NCBI RefSeq assembly: GCF_002741985.1
Contig: NZ_APHW01000111.1
Span: 186,001-250,000 of the forward strand
From: Vibrio rotiferianus CAIM 577 = LMG 21460
GTDB taxonomy: Bacteria > Pseudomonadota > Gammaproteobacteria > Enterobacterales > Vibrionaceae
Direction: 5' to 3'
Length of the DNA: 64,000 bases
Below are positions 33,984-43,043 of this stretch, in pieces. The notes beneath the pieces were generated by a model. It saw only the letters and a program-made list of their open reading frames with translations. It was not told where the DNA came from and searched no databases. Position numbers and translations under genes: made by a program. Position 1 is the first letter of the stretch. Every line of letters starts with the position of its first letter.

Positions 33984-34883
33984 ATGCTGAATCCAGTTTG
34001 GTTACATACGTTTAAAACCCTTGTCGAAGTCGGTCACTTTACTCAGACGGCTGAAAAGCTCTATATGACACAACCCGGTGTCAGCCAACACATCAAAAAG
34101 TTGGAACAAGCTTGTCAGCATCCCTTAATTAAACGCGAGAACAAAAGCTTCGAACTCACCGAGCAAGGCCGCATGGTATATGCCTACGCGTTAGAGCTAG
34201 AAGAAAAAGAGAAAAGCCTACTAGAAGATTTGAGCTTTGACGATCCGCACGCTGGATACTGCAAGCTCGCATGCTCTGGGGCGCTTGCCTTAAGGTTGTT
34301 TGATCCTCTACTTGAAAAGCAGAAACAACATAAAGGCTTATCGATTCACCTAGAAGCTGCGCCTAACCAATCCATTCTTAATGGCGTTGCTGAGGGTCGA
34401 ATTGATATGGGCATCGTGACCTACTCACCAAATAAAAGTGTGTTTCAAAGTGAACAAATTGGTCGAGAAACATTGTGTCTGATCTTACCTAAATCCCACC
34501 AAGGAAAAGCACTAACGCCTGAGCGGCTTCGAAGTTGCGGCGTCATAGGGCATCCTGATGCTGAACATTATATGACGTTGTTTTTCGACCAATGTGCAGA
34601 ACCTTTACTCAAAGAGATCAAGGTCAGTGACATGCCATTATCGGGCTACGTAAACCAACTCAGTCAGATTCTATTGCCCGTTAGCAAAGGACTGGGTTTT
34701 ACCGTTTTGCCACGCAGTGCGGTAGAAAGTTTTTCATTAAGAGAAGAGTTGTATGTCGCTGAGTTAAAACAGCCCGTATATGAAGATCTGTTTTTGGTGA
34801 GAAAGCGCAGCCGCGCATTACCGTTGCGCTACCAGACTATTAAAGAAGTGCTATTGGATGTGATTGGTAGTGCTCATCAATGA
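33984..34883 (+). CDS. LysR-family transcriptional regulator
   Basis: 299 residues. N-terminal winged helix-turn-helix MLNPVWLHTFKTLVEVGHFTQTAEKLYMTQPGVSQHIKKLEQ is classical; the C-terminal effector domain follows (CKLACSGALALRLFDPLL..., RIDMGIVTYSP). Target and effector are unknown; the flanking genes are a Csr RNA and a small periplasmic protein. Its last 33 bases overlap the convergent DUF5329 gene. Confidence 0.9.
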   Translation: MLNPVWLHTFKTLVEVGHFTQTAEKLYMTQPGVSQHIKKLEQACQHPLIKRENKSFELTEQGRMVYAYALELEEKEKSLLEDLSFDDPHAGYCKLACSGALALRLFDPLLEKQKQHKGLSIHLEAAPNQSILNGVAEGRIDMGIVTYSPNKSVFQSEQIGRETLCLILPKSHQGKALTPERLRSCGVIGHPDAEHYMTLFFDQCAEPLLKEIKVSDMPLSGYVNQLSQILLPVSKGLGFTVLPRSAVESFSLREELYVAELKQPVYEDLFLVRKRSRALPLRYQTIKEVLLDVIGSAHQ

Positions 34884-35195
34884 TGTTAGCCACTCTTCGC
34901 TGGTAATGCGTTTATCTTGGCAATCCACCCAATATGGTTTGCCAGATAACCAGCTCTTCGAAGCGACTTCCTTTATAAACACATCCACAGAATCAACGTC
35001 GTCTTTGGCGTAATCCCATTTATTGCGCATGTGTTCTGCCGCTTCTTGATTAGTGTACGTCTTGCCATTGCGGATAAAGGTGCAGGAGGATTGTTCAACT
35101 CGCTTTATTAACGTCGAGATATCTTCCTCTACTCCAGCTAGTACAAAAGTAGGCAGAATGCTTAATGTAAGTAACAACGTACACTTTGCTTTCAT
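34851..35195 (-). CDS. DUF5329 family periplasmic protein
   Basis: A 114-residue exported protein; signal peptide MKAKCTLLLTLSILPTFVLA. The mature part has the DUF5329 pattern: a conserved CTFIRNGKTYTNQEAAEHMRNKWDY segment and FIKEVASKSWLSGKPYWVDC. The two mature cysteines could pair. ATG 35195 chosen over the in-frame codon at 35222 because the signal peptide starts there. The 3' end overlaps the LysR gene by 33 bases on the other strand. No known function. Confidence 0.78.
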   Translation of the reverse strand: MKAKCTLLLTLSILPTFVLAGVEEDISTLIKRVEQSSCTFIRNGKTYTNQEAAEHMRNKWDYAKDDVDSVDVFIKEVASKSWLSGKPYWVDCQDKRITSEEWLTSLMSTTNHIQ

Positions 35196-35291
35196 CACAT
35201 CTTTGTCCTTATCTCTAGCCACGTAACTACTACCAAGTAATTACTAATAAGTGACTTAACTATTCTGGTGTTTGGCTGTTTAGCTCAGCGA

Positions 35292-36344
35292 TTATTGCCA
35301 CCATGCCTTAGCAGGCTGAGGCTCCGCAATCGCCAAGCGTTGGCCAATCTCAGGGCTCACTAACATTACACCGCGCTCTTCACTGATGTCTAACGCGCGC
35401 TGCATTGGTTCATTCCAATCATGCATCGATAAATCAAACGTACTGTTGTGAATCGGCATCATCACTTTGCCCTGTACATCAATGTGTGCTTGAACGCTTT
35501 GCTCAGGGAACATATGAATATCTGACCAGAGATCGTTATATGCGCCTGTTTCGATCATAGTGAAATCAAACGGGCCGTACTTTTCGCCAATCTCTTTAAA
35601 GCCATTGAAGTAACCCGAGTCACCACTGAAGAACACTTTATGTTGCTGTGCATTAATAACCCAACTCCCCCACAACGTCGCATCACGGTCTGTCAAACCT
35701 CGACCAGAAAAATGCTGAGTCGGAGTCAGTGTATATTCAATGCCGTCGACAGAATGTGACTCCCACCAATCTAGCTCGATCACTTTCTCCTTAGGCACGC
35801 CCCAGTTCACCAGCAAATGCCCCACTTTTAACGGCACCAAGAAAGTGCCTACTTTGTCGCCTAGCACTTTGATAGAAGCTTTATCTAGGTGATCGTAATG
35901 GTCATGGCTGATCACCACTACATCAATATTTGGCAAATCTTGCAAAGTGATTGGTGTTTGGTGGAAACGCTTTGGTCCTGCCCATTGGACAGGAGATGCT
36001 CGGTCACTAAAGACAGGATCGGTCATCACCAATTTGCCATCAAGCTTCATCAACACGCTCGAATGACCAAGCCGGTATATGACGTCATCTTGTTCTTCTA
36101 GTAATTGTGTCGCAGTCATCGCATGCACTGGAACTTCAATCGTTGGCGTTGGGTTTGCACGCTCAGTCGTGAAGTACGCTTTCATGATGCCGAACATATC
36201 ACCCAAGCCGCTTTTGTATTCCAACTCTGTGTTTGCAAATTTGTCCGGGTATGTTGGCGCTTTTTCAGTATCAACATTAGAACAAGAAATCATTGATGTA
36301 CCCATCGCGAACGCTCCTACTGTGGCTAGCAAAGTTTTTTTCAT
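35292..36344 (-). CDS. MBL-fold metallohydrolase lipoprotein
   Basis: 350 residues. The N-terminus MKKTLLATVGAFAMGTSMISC has a possible lipobox (MISC, Cys21). The core is the beta-lactamase_2/NAPE-PLD-like (UlaG/RomA) type: LGHSSVLMKLDGKLVMTDPVF, then the metal-binding HxHxDH motif as ISHDHYDHLD, FFSGDSGYF and a C-terminal PIHNSTFDLSMH. Substrate unknown; relatives hydrolyse phosphodiesters or lactones. It is divergent from a TetR gene with a palindromic operator in the gap, so it is probably TetR-repressed. Confidence 0.85.
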   Translation of the reverse strand: MKKTLLATVGAFAMGTSMISCSNVDTEKAPTYPDKFANTELEYKSGLGDMFGIMKAYFTTERANPTPTIEVPVHAMTATQLLEEQDDVIYRLGHSSVLMKLDGKLVMTDPVFSDRASPVQWAGPKRFHQTPITLQDLPNIDVVVISHDHYDHLDKASIKVLGDKVGTFLVPLKVGHLLVNWGVPKEKVIELDWWESHSVDGIEYTLTPTQHFSGRGLTDRDATLWGSWVINAQQHKVFFSGDSGYFNGFKEIGEKYGPFDFTMIETGAYNDLWSDIHMFPEQSVQAHIDVQGKVMMPIHNSTFDLSMHDWNEPMQRALDISEERGVMLVSPEIGQRLAIAEPQPAKAWWQ

Positions 36345-36365
36345 AAAAAGTTAACCCGAACAAAA

Positions 36366-36423
36366 GTAAACTACACGGTGCAGTTTACATTCAAATTATC
36401 AAAAGTAAACTACTTAGTGTAAA
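36366..36423. promoter_or_regulatory. TetR operators between MBL hydrolase and tetR genes
   Basis: GTAAACT-N9-AGTTTAC (36366-36388) is a perfect inverted repeat. A second copy begins GTAAACT (36405-36411) with a degenerate partner AGTGTAAA (36416-36423). The shared AAAGTAAACTAC direct repeat supports two binding sites for the divergently encoded TetR protein. Confidence 0.7.
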
Positions 36424-36460
36424 ATAGATCCAGAAATGATCTTCTTAACTCGGCAAATTT

Positions 36461-37075
36461 ATGAATGTAAAAAGAAAAGGTCGTAGTGAGACCAAAAGAG
36501 AAGCGATCCTGTGCGCAGCAAAGCAAGCGTTCCAAGAGTTTGGGGTTCAGAACACCAGCATGGATAAGCTCTCTGCTATTGCGCAAGTCTCTAAGCGCAC
36601 CGTCTATAATCACTTCCCTTCTAAAGAAGCGATCGTGACCGAGTTACTGACCGAGCTTTGGCGCTCGTCAATGATGGACAGCGATATTGAGCGCTTGCCA
36701 TCGCTGCCACTCAAAGAGCAATTGATTGAATTGCTCTATAGCGAGATCATAGTGGTCACAGAACCAAACTATATTGAGTTAGCGAAAGTAGCATTTGGCC
36801 ACTTCTTATTTAAGCCGGAAGAGCTCAAAGAGCAAGCAGAGCAAATGTCGAAGCAAGAAACCGCGTTGTATCGCTGGCTTATTCAGCAATCAGAGAAAAA
36901 CACGTTGAAGATTGATGATGTGGACTTGGCAAGCATTCAATTGCACAACTTACTCAAAGGCAGTGCATTTTGGCCACAACTGATGGGGATTCGTGCTTCC
37001 TTAACGAACGAAGAGTCCAGATGCCTAGCCACCCAAACGGCTGAACTCTTCTTAAGTCACTACCAAAACAGCTAA
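36461..37075 (+). CDS. TetR-family transcriptional repressor
   Basis: 204 residues. Helix-turn-helix near the N-terminus (KREAILCAAKQAFQEFGVQNTSMDKLSAIAQVSKRTVYNHFPSKEAIV) is a standard TetR_N domain; the C-terminal ligand domain is of the AefR-like type. Divergent from the MBL hydrolase gene, with two GTAAACT-based operators between them, so autoregulation and control of the hydrolase are likely. Ligand unknown. Confidence 0.9.
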   Translation: MNVKRKGRSETKREAILCAAKQAFQEFGVQNTSMDKLSAIAQVSKRTVYNHFPSKEAIVTELLTELWRSSMMDSDIERLPSLPLKEQLIELLYSEIIVVTEPNYIELAKVAFGHFLFKPEELKEQAEQMSKQETALYRWLIQQSEKNTLKIDDVDLASIQLHNLLKGSAFWPQLMGIRASLTNEESRCLATQTAELFLSHYQNS

Positions 37076-37077
37076 AA

Positions 37078-37103
37078 GAAAGCGGTCAAATGGCCGCTTT
37101 TTT
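37078..37103 (+). terminator. intrinsic terminator after tetR
   Basis: AAAGCGG-TCAAATGG-CCGCTTTTTT, stem of 7 bp with T6. Confidence 0.85.
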
Positions 37104-37256
37104 CAGTTTTGTCACATCGAAAAATGATGAATTTTTGACTCAATTTTCTTTTTCTCACCCTTGACAGTCGCACACAGCAAGGCTTGAGAGTTCGATAAAT
37201 TATTTTTGTCGTATCGACGATATTTTTTCGTTTTCATCGAATGAGAAAACGCCCTA

Positions 37257-37292
37257 AGGTGCGCACCTCTGACGACGTGGTTGTCCAACCAC
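37257..37292. promoter_or_regulatory. two adjacent palindromes upstream of rimK
   Basis: AGGTGCGCACCT (37257-37268) and GTGGTTG-TC-CAACCAC (37277-37292) lie about 110-140 bases before rimK, in a 323-base gap with no supported gene. They could be operators or hairpins of a long leader. Confidence 0.4.
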
Positions 37293-37398
37293 AATTCTAA
37301 GTCGCTGATGAGAGTGGATTCTGTCACATCAATTAAACCCACTCACTATACTCTATATTTATATTTTTAATTTGGTACTGACTTACTAAGGAATTGCC

Positions 37399-38304
37399 AT
37401 GCGTATTGCTATTCTTTCTCGTAATGAGAATCTATATTCAACCATGCGCCTAAAGCAGGCGGGTGAAGAGCGCGGACATCAAGTTGATGTGATCGATACT
37501 CTGCACTGTTATATGGATATTACGAGTAACAACCCTAAGATTCGTTACATGGGTGAAGAATTGCCAAAGTATGACGCGGTTATTCCTCGCATCGGTGCAT
37601 CTATCACTTTCTACGGTACAGCGGTTGTACGTCAGTTTGAAATGATGGGCACATTCTGTGTGAACGAGTCAGTAGCAATCAGCCGCTCTCGTGACAAGCT
37701 ACGCTCTATGCAATTGCTATCGCGTAAAGGCATTGGTCTACCTCGCACAGGTTTTGCGCATCACCCTGACAACATTCAGGACGTGATCAAAAACGTTGGT
37801 GGCGCACCATTAGTTATCAAGCTACTTGAAGGTACACAAGGTATCGGCGTTGTACTTGCAGAAACAACTAAAGCGGCAGAAAGCGTTATCGAAGCATTCA
37901 TGGGTCTAAAAGCGAACATCATGGTGCAAGAGTTCATTGAAGAAGCAAACGGTGCTGATATCCGCTGCTTCGTTGTAGGTAACAAAGTTATCGCAGCAAT
38001 GAAGCGTCAAGCTAAAGAAGGTGAGTTCCGTTCTAACCTTCACCGTGGTGGTTCTGCTGAGCTAGTGAAACTAACCAAAGAAGAGCGCGCAACCGCGATC
38101 AACGCAGCAAAAGTCATGGGTCTAAACCTATGTGGTGTTGATATTCTTCAATCGAAGAACGGTCCTGTTGTGATGGAAGTGAACTCTTCTCCAGGTCTTG
38201 AAGGCATCGAAACAGCAACAGAAAAAGACGTTGCGGGCATGATCTTCGACTTCATCGAGAAGAACGCAAAACCAAACGCTAACCGTACTCGCGGTAAAGG
38301 CTGA
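37399..38304 (+). CDS. rimK: ribosomal protein S6 L-glutamate ligase
   Basis: ATP-grasp ligase that adds glutamates to the C-terminus of ribosomal protein S6, and makes poly-glutamate in vitro. 301 residues, the E. coli length. Visible: [27 protein letters not shown] start, ATP-grasp segments [22 protein letters not shown] and [20 protein letters not shown], and metal-binding [23 protein letters not shown] precedes ATG. Followed by rimB, as in other gammaproteobacteria. Confidence 0.95.
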   Translation: MRIAILSRNENLYSTMRLKQAGEERGHQVDVIDTLHCYMDITSNNPKIRYMGEELPKYDAVIPRIGASITFYGTAVVRQFEMMGTFCVNESVAISRSRDKLRSMQLLSRKGIGLPRTGFAHHPDNIQDVIKNVGGAPLVIKLLEGTQGIGVVLAETTKAAESVIEAFMGLKANIMVQEFIEEANGADIRCFVVGNKVIAAMKRQAKEGEFRSNLHRGGSAELVKLTKEERATAINAAKVMGLNLCGVDILQSKNGPVVMEVNSSPGLEGIETATEKDVAGMIFDFIEKNAKPNANRTRGKG

Positions 38305-38317
38305 TAATTGTTTGAGT

Positions 38318-38341
38318 GAGAGCCTCTAAACTGGGCTCTCT
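38318..38341 (+). terminator. stem-loop between rimK and rimB
   Basis: GAGAGCC-TCTAAACT-GGGCTCTC followed by TTTATC; partial terminator or processing hairpin in the 63-base gap. Confidence 0.5.
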
Positions 38342-38367
38342 TTATCACTCATCGCTAGGATGACACT

Positions 38368-38796
38368 ATGAATCAGAAAATGATCATTGGGAACGCCGAA
38401 GCAATTTGCTTACCTGAGTTAGGGATTACTCACCTTGAAGCGCGTATTGATACAGGCGCACAGACTTCTTCTCTGCACGTAGATAATCTAGAGTGCACAG
38501 AGCAAGACGGTCAGTCATACGTAGAATTCGATCTACACCCAGATGTTTACCACTTAGAGCAAGTGGTTCGCTGTAAAGCTCCACTGAAGGCGAACCGCAA
38601 AGTGAAATCATCAAACGGGACCTTCGAACACCGCTGCGTGATCACGACGATGCTGCGCATGGGCGACCAAGAGTGGCCTATCGACATCACGCTGACTAAC
38701 CGTGAAAAGATGACCTACATGATGTTGCTAGGTCGTCAGGGTATGGCAGACAAAGTTCTGGTAGACCCGAGCCAATCTCACTTATTGGCTCCATAA
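38368..38796 (+). CDS. rimB: RimB-type retropepsin-like protease
   Basis: 142-residue small aspartic peptidase of the ATP-dependent zinc protease / RimB family. The catalytic motif ARIDTGAQTSSLH is intact, followed by the family strand VRCKAPLKANRKVKSSNG and C-terminal LGRQGMADKVLVDPS. In Pseudomonas RimB trims the glutamate tail added by RimK; the adjacent rimK supports that role. The RimA c-di-GMP phosphodiesterase partner is not encoded here. Confidence 0.88.
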   Translation: MNQKMIIGNAEAICLPELGITHLEARIDTGAQTSSLHVDNLECTEQDGQSYVEFDLHPDVYHLEQVVRCKAPLKANRKVKSSNGTFEHRCVITTMLRMGDQEWPIDITLTNREKMTYMMLLGRQGMADKVLVDPSQSHLLAP

Positions 38797-38845
38797 TCCC
38801 CGTAGCTTCAGGTGAGCGAACTCCGTGGTCGCTCATCTGGCTCTT

Positions 38846-39646
38846 CTAGCTATCCTTTTCCTTTTTATCCCTCTCCTTTTTCACATTCTTACTTCTCAGT
38901 ACAGAACGCATTAATCCTTTCAGTTTTATCTTCGTCACTCGCCAGTGCGTAATCGGTCTAACCGGTGCAGTATTGATGATGTGTTGATAAGCATCTTCAT
39001 CGAACTCAACTTCACCGCCATGAGCCGCCAACAAACAACTCGGATTCATCTCAAAAACGCGCTTTAACGAACTGCGATACTTATTGGGATGAAAGATAGG
39101 AAACGGCGCAATCAAATGGCTTTTCACCTGCACCATTAAGTCCGCGACATAAAGTACATCTTGATCGGCATGATAAACCGACAAATCTCTATCAGTATGT
39201 CCGGGGGTTTCCAAAATTTGCCAATCAGCAAATCCGGGGACGGCGTCTCCATCCACCAGCTCAATATCCGGTCTTAGCTTCCGCGAATACCATAGATTCC
39301 GCTTAGGTTTACGCATTCGGTTCGCCATCCAACGCGCCAAAATCAAATCCGTAAGATGCATCAACCAACCATCAAAACCACCATACCAATGCGTGTCTCG
39401 TTTTGCAGCCAGAAGCTGACAACCAGTGAGATCTCGTAACTTGTGTGCTGCTCCAGCGTGGTCTGGGTGCATGTGGGTGACGACGACCAGTTTTAGGTCA
39501 GTGAACGAGCGATTAAGCTGATGCTCAATAAAATCCTTGAGGTGAGGAATGTCTGCTCGACTTGCGCCATCAAGCAACATTAATTTGTCTGGATACTCGG
39601 CAAGATACATGGTTTGGATGTATCCCTGAATTCTATGCAGCTGCAA
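38846..39646 (-). CDS. MBL-fold metallohydrolase
   Basis: 266 residues, no signal peptide. Glyoxalase II-like MBL fold: GASRADIPHL, metal motif VVTHMHPDHAGAAH (HxHxDH), then TPGHTDRDLSVY and DVLYVADLM, and C-terminal LLAAHGGEV. The C-terminus is very basic and Lys-rich (KNVKKERDKKEKDS). Substrate unknown; stand-alone gene convergent with rimB. Confidence 0.82.
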   Translation of the reverse strand: MQLHRIQGYIQTMYLAEYPDKLMLLDGASRADIPHLKDFIEHQLNRSFTDLKLVVVTHMHPDHAGAAHKLRDLTGCQLLAAKRDTHWYGGFDGWLMHLTDLILARWMANRMRKPKRNLWYSRKLRPDIELVDGDAVPGFADWQILETPGHTDRDLSVYHADQDVLYVADLMVQVKSHLIAPFPIFHPNKYRSSLKRVFEMNPSCLLAAHGGEVEFDEDAYQHIINTAPVRPITHWRVTKIKLKGLMRSVLRSKNVKKERDKKEKDS

Positions 39647-39860
39647 AACATATCCTTGTTTTGTTGAATCTTAATTCTTTTTTTTCTTCGACCAAATCCT
39701 TACTGGTCAGACCAACTATAACAGCAGAATGGACACTCTGTTAAATAAATGTTTACACCACAACTCAACAACGATTATTAATCGAAAGAACAAATTTTAA
39801 TCATTAGACACTAGTGGGGTTTTATCCGTTAATGCGCGCACACGGAGTTCGTGTCAGGGT

Positions 39861-39918
39861 ATGAGGTTAGCGCCTCATGATTTGCTTTTTTGTATTTTCT
39901 CCTCTACTTCCTATGAGG
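39861..39918 (+). promoter_or_regulatory. possible attenuator in the speA leader
   Basis: ATGAGG (39861-39866) pairs with CCTCAT (39873-39878), followed by GATTTGCTTTTTT, so it resembles an intrinsic terminator. A second copy of ATGAGG (39913-39918) can pair with the same CCTCAT and would undo it. A further ACACG/CGTGT hairpin lies at about 39839-39853. The arrangement suggests a switch upstream of arginine decarboxylase. Confidence 0.45.
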
Positions 39919-39934
39919 GCTTAAATACATTTTT

Positions 39935-41857
39935 GTGAGAATCGAGTTGGAAAAAGCAACTAAATTAGACCGCATCCGCGCGGACTACAACGTTCACTAC
40001 TGGAGCCAAGGCTTCTACGGAATTGATGACCAAGGCGAGGTATACGTATCTCCTCGTAGTGACCGTGCACACCAAATCCCTTTCAGTGCGATTGTTAATG
40101 AGCTAGAAGCTAAGCAGTTGAATCTGCCTGTATTAGTACGCTTCCCGCAAATCGTGCACCAGCGCGTGCATGGCATTTGCCAAGCTTTCAACCAAGCAAT
40201 TGAAGAATACCAATATCCAAACAAATACCTGCTGGTATACCCAATTAAAGTAAACCAACAGCGTGAAGTGGTTGATGAAATCTTAGCGAGCCAAGCACAG
40301 CTAGAAAACAAACAGCTGGGCCTTGAAGCAGGCAGTAAGCCAGAGTTATTGGCCGTATTGGCATTGGCTCAACAAGGCAGCTCCGTGATCGTGTGTAATG
40401 GCTACAAAGACCGTGAATACGTGCGTCTTGCACTGATCGGTGAAAAGCTAGGTCACAAAGTATTTATCGTACTAGAGAAGCTATCTGAGCTTGATCTGGT
40501 ACTTGAAGAAGCAAAAAGCTTGGGCGTAACACCACGTCTTGGCTTGCGTATCCGCCTTGCATCTCAAGGCGCTGGTAAATGGCAAGCAAGCGGCGGTGAA
40601 AAATCGAAGTTTGGTCTATCAGCATCTCAAGTATTGAGCGTGATTGATCGTCTAAAACGCGAAGACAAGCTGGATACCATGCAATTGGTTCACTTCCACC
40701 TTGGCTCACAGATGGCGAACATCCGTGATGTACGTAATGGTGTAAATGAATCTGCACGTTTCTACTGTGAACTACGTGCCATGGGTGCAAACATTGATTA
40801 CTTCGATGTTGGCGGTGGTTTAGCAGTAGACTATGACGGTACACGCAGCCAATCTTCGAACTCAATGAACTACGGTCTTGCAGAATACGCGCGTAACATC
40901 GTGAATACGGTCGGCGATGTATGTCAGCACTACGAACAACCGATGCCAGTGATTATCTCTGAATCAGGTCGTTCTCTGACTGCACACCACGCTGTATTGA
41001 TTTCTAACGTTATTGGTACCGAAACATACCAACCGGAAGAAGTGTTCGAGCCGGCAGAAGACGCACCAATCTTGCTACAAAACATGTGGCGTAGCTGGGA
41101 AAACTTGCAGAATGGTACCGATGCGCGTGCATTAATTGAAATTTACAATGATACCCAAAGCGATTTGGCTGAGGTTCACTCACAATTCGCAACTGGCGTA
41201 CTGAACCTTGAACAACGTGCGTGGGCAGAACAACTGTCGCTACGTATTTATTTCGAGTTAAGTCGTCAAATGAGTACCAAGAACCGTTTCCACCGTCCTA
41301 TTTTGGATGAGTTGAGCGAACGTCTTGCGGACAAGTTCTTCGTGAACTTCTCTCTTTTCCAATCCCTGCCAGATGCATGGGGCATTGATCAGGTGTTCCC
41401 TGTTCTGCCACTTTCTGGCCTTGGCGATGTGGAAGAGCGTCGTGCGGTGATGTTGGACATCACTTGTGACTCCGATGGCGCGATTGACCACTATGTTGAC
41501 GGTCAAGGCATTGAGAGCACGCTACCAGTACCAGCATGGAGCAACGACAAACCGTACCTAATGGGCTTCTTCCTAGTAGGCGCATACCAAGAGATCCTTG
41601 GTGACATGCACAACCTATTTGGTGACACCCACAGTGCAGTAGTCAATGTTGATGAAGACGGTCAATTCGAGATCAGCTACATCAACGAAGGTGATAGCGT
41701 AGAAGACATGATGCGCTACGTTCACATCGACGTAGATGCGATTCGTGACAATTACAAACAATTGGTTTCAGCGCGCGTTGAAGCCAGTGAACAAGAACAA
41801 ATCCTAGCTGAACTGGAACAAGGTTTGGCGGGCTACACCTATTTAGAGGACTTCTGA
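39935..41857 (+). CDS. speA: biosynthetic arginine decarboxylase
   Basis: PLP enzyme that converts arginine to agmatine for polyamine synthesis. 640 residues. Signatures: [14 protein letters not shown] near the N-terminus, the PLP lysine in [53 protein letters not shown], and [15 protein letters not shown]. No ATG precedes the conserved region; GTG at 39935 is the farthest usable start, with GAGGG 13 bases before it, so the exact start is uncertain. The stop is followed at once by speB. Confidence 0.95.
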   Translation: MRIELEKATKLDRIRADYNVHYWSQGFYGIDDQGEVYVSPRSDRAHQIPFSAIVNELEAKQLNLPVLVRFPQIVHQRVHGICQAFNQAIEEYQYPNKYLLVYPIKVNQQREVVDEILASQAQLENKQLGLEAGSKPELLAVLALAQQGSSVIVCNGYKDREYVRLALIGEKLGHKVFIVLEKLSELDLVLEEAKSLGVTPRLGLRIRLASQGAGKWQASGGEKSKFGLSASQVLSVIDRLKREDKLDTMQLVHFHLGSQMANIRDVRNGVNESARFYCELRAMGANIDYFDVGGGLAVDYDGTRSQSSNSMNYGLAEYARNIVNTVGDVCQHYEQPMPVIISESGRSLTAHHAVLISNVIGTETYQPEEVFEPAEDAPILLQNMWRSWENLQNGTDARALIEIYNDTQSDLAEVHSQFATGVLNLEQRAWAEQLSLRIYFELSRQMSTKNRFHRPILDELSERLADKFFVNFSLFQSLPDAWGIDQVFPVLPLSGLGDVEERRAVMLDITCDSDGAIDHYVDGQGIESTLPVPAWSNDKPYLMGFFLVGAYQEILGDMHNLFGDTHSAVVNVDEDGQFEISYINEGDSVEDMMRYVHIDVDAIRDNYKQLVSARVEASEQEQILAELEQGLAGYTYLEDF

Positions 41858-41858
41858 T

Positions 41859-42779
41859 ATGAATGATTTGTTTACGAAAACCGATTATTCGCTTTACTCC
41901 AACTCTATGTCGTTTCTACGTCGACCGTACATCAAAAATCCAGTATCGGCAGACGCAGACGTTGTGGTGCTAGGGGTTCCTCTGGACATGGCGACTTCTG
42001 GTCGTCCTGGTGCGCGTATGGGGCCAGATGCTATCCGACGTGCGTCAGTAAACCTTGCTTGGGAAGGCAAGAAGTTCCCTTGGGACTTCAACGTATTTGA
42101 TAAATTGAAAGTGATCGACGCAGGTGACCTTGTGTTCGATTGTGGTGACGCGGAAGATTTCACTTACCGCCTAGAAGCGGCAACAAGTGAGATTCTAAAG
42201 AGCGGTAAGACAATGCTAGGCTTGGGTGGTGACCACTTCATCACGCTACCAATCCTACGAGCTTACGCAAAACACCATGGTCAAATGGCACTGATTCACT
42301 TCGATGCGCACACGGACACTTACGCGAACGGCAGTTCTTACGACCACGGTACTATGTTCTACCACGCGCCAAAAGAAGGTCTGATTTCTGCGAAGAACTC
42401 AGTTCAAATTGGTATTCGTACTGAATATGAGCAACAAGATCACGGCTTCAATGTCATCAACGCGATGCAAGCAAACGACATGTCAGTAGAAGAGATTCTG
42501 GCAGAGATTCGTCGCACGGTTGCGGATAAGCCAGTGTATGTCACTTTTGACATCGACTGTCTGGATCCTGCGTTTGCACCAGGTACAGGTACGCCTGTTT
42601 GCGGCGGCTTGAACTCAGATAAAATTCTGAAGATCATTCGTGGTTTCGCTGGCATGAACATCGTGGGTATGGATGTGGTGGAAGTCTCTCCTCCTTACGA
42701 CCACAGCGATGTAACAGCATTGGCTGGTGCGACCATCGCACTTGAGCTACTTTACGCCTACGCGTCAGGTCGCGAATAA
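41859..42779 (+). CDS. speB: agmatinase
   Basis: Mn-dependent ureohydrolase that turns agmatine into putrescine and urea. 306 residues. The metal-binding motifs are complete: [18 protein letters not shown], and [18 protein letters not shown], plus [12 protein letters not shown]. The ATG starts directly after the speA stop, so speA-speB are co-translated and form the arginine-to-putrescine route. Terminator at 42812. Confidence 0.96.
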   Translation: MNDLFTKTDYSLYSNSMSFLRRPYIKNPVSADADVVVLGVPLDMATSGRPGARMGPDAIRRASVNLAWEGKKFPWDFNVFDKLKVIDAGDLVFDCGDAEDFTYRLEAATSEILKSGKTMLGLGGDHFITLPILRAYAKHHGQMALIHFDAHTDTYANGSSYDHGTMFYHAPKEGLISAKNSVQIGIRTEYEQQDHGFNVINAMQANDMSVEEILAEIRRTVADKPVYVTFDIDCLDPAFAPGTGTPVCGGLNSDKILKIIRGFAGMNIVGMDVVEVSPPYDHSDVTALAGATIALELLYAYASGRE

Positions 42780-42811
42780 CGTAAGTTTTTTCAAAGTCAT
42801 CACGGTATTTT

Positions 42812-42836
42812 AAAGGGAGCTTCAGCTCCCTTTTTT
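42812..42836 (+). terminator. intrinsic terminator of speAB
   Basis: AAAGGGAGC-TTCA-GCTCCCTTT with T6. Confidence 0.92.
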
Positions 42837-42857
42837 GTGCTCTACCCCTTACAAAAG

Positions 42858-42880
42858 TTGGATTAGTTTTTCTAATCCAA
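42858..42880. promoter_or_regulatory. perfect palindrome upstream of emrD
   Basis: TTGGATTAG-TTTTT-CTAATCCAA, 9-bp arms, about 165 bases before emrD. It lacks a T tract directly after it and could be an operator or a leader hairpin. Confidence 0.4.
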
Positions 42881-43043
42881 ATCATAGATTTTTATCTTGC
42901 TCAACTTCACATTTTTTGATTGCTAAGTCGGCACTCAAGCTCTAATATCTCGCGCCTAGATTCCCTAATCACTTTGTTTATTTGGCTCTCCTATATGGAG
43001 CGCTAAGGCTTTTTACGTCTTAAATTTCTGGAGAGATACGCAA

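Noticed and set aside
37112-37342. 76-codon open frame on the minus strand between tetR and rimK
   Set aside because: No ribosome binding site, unconvincing composition, and it overlaps the palindromes upstream of rimK.
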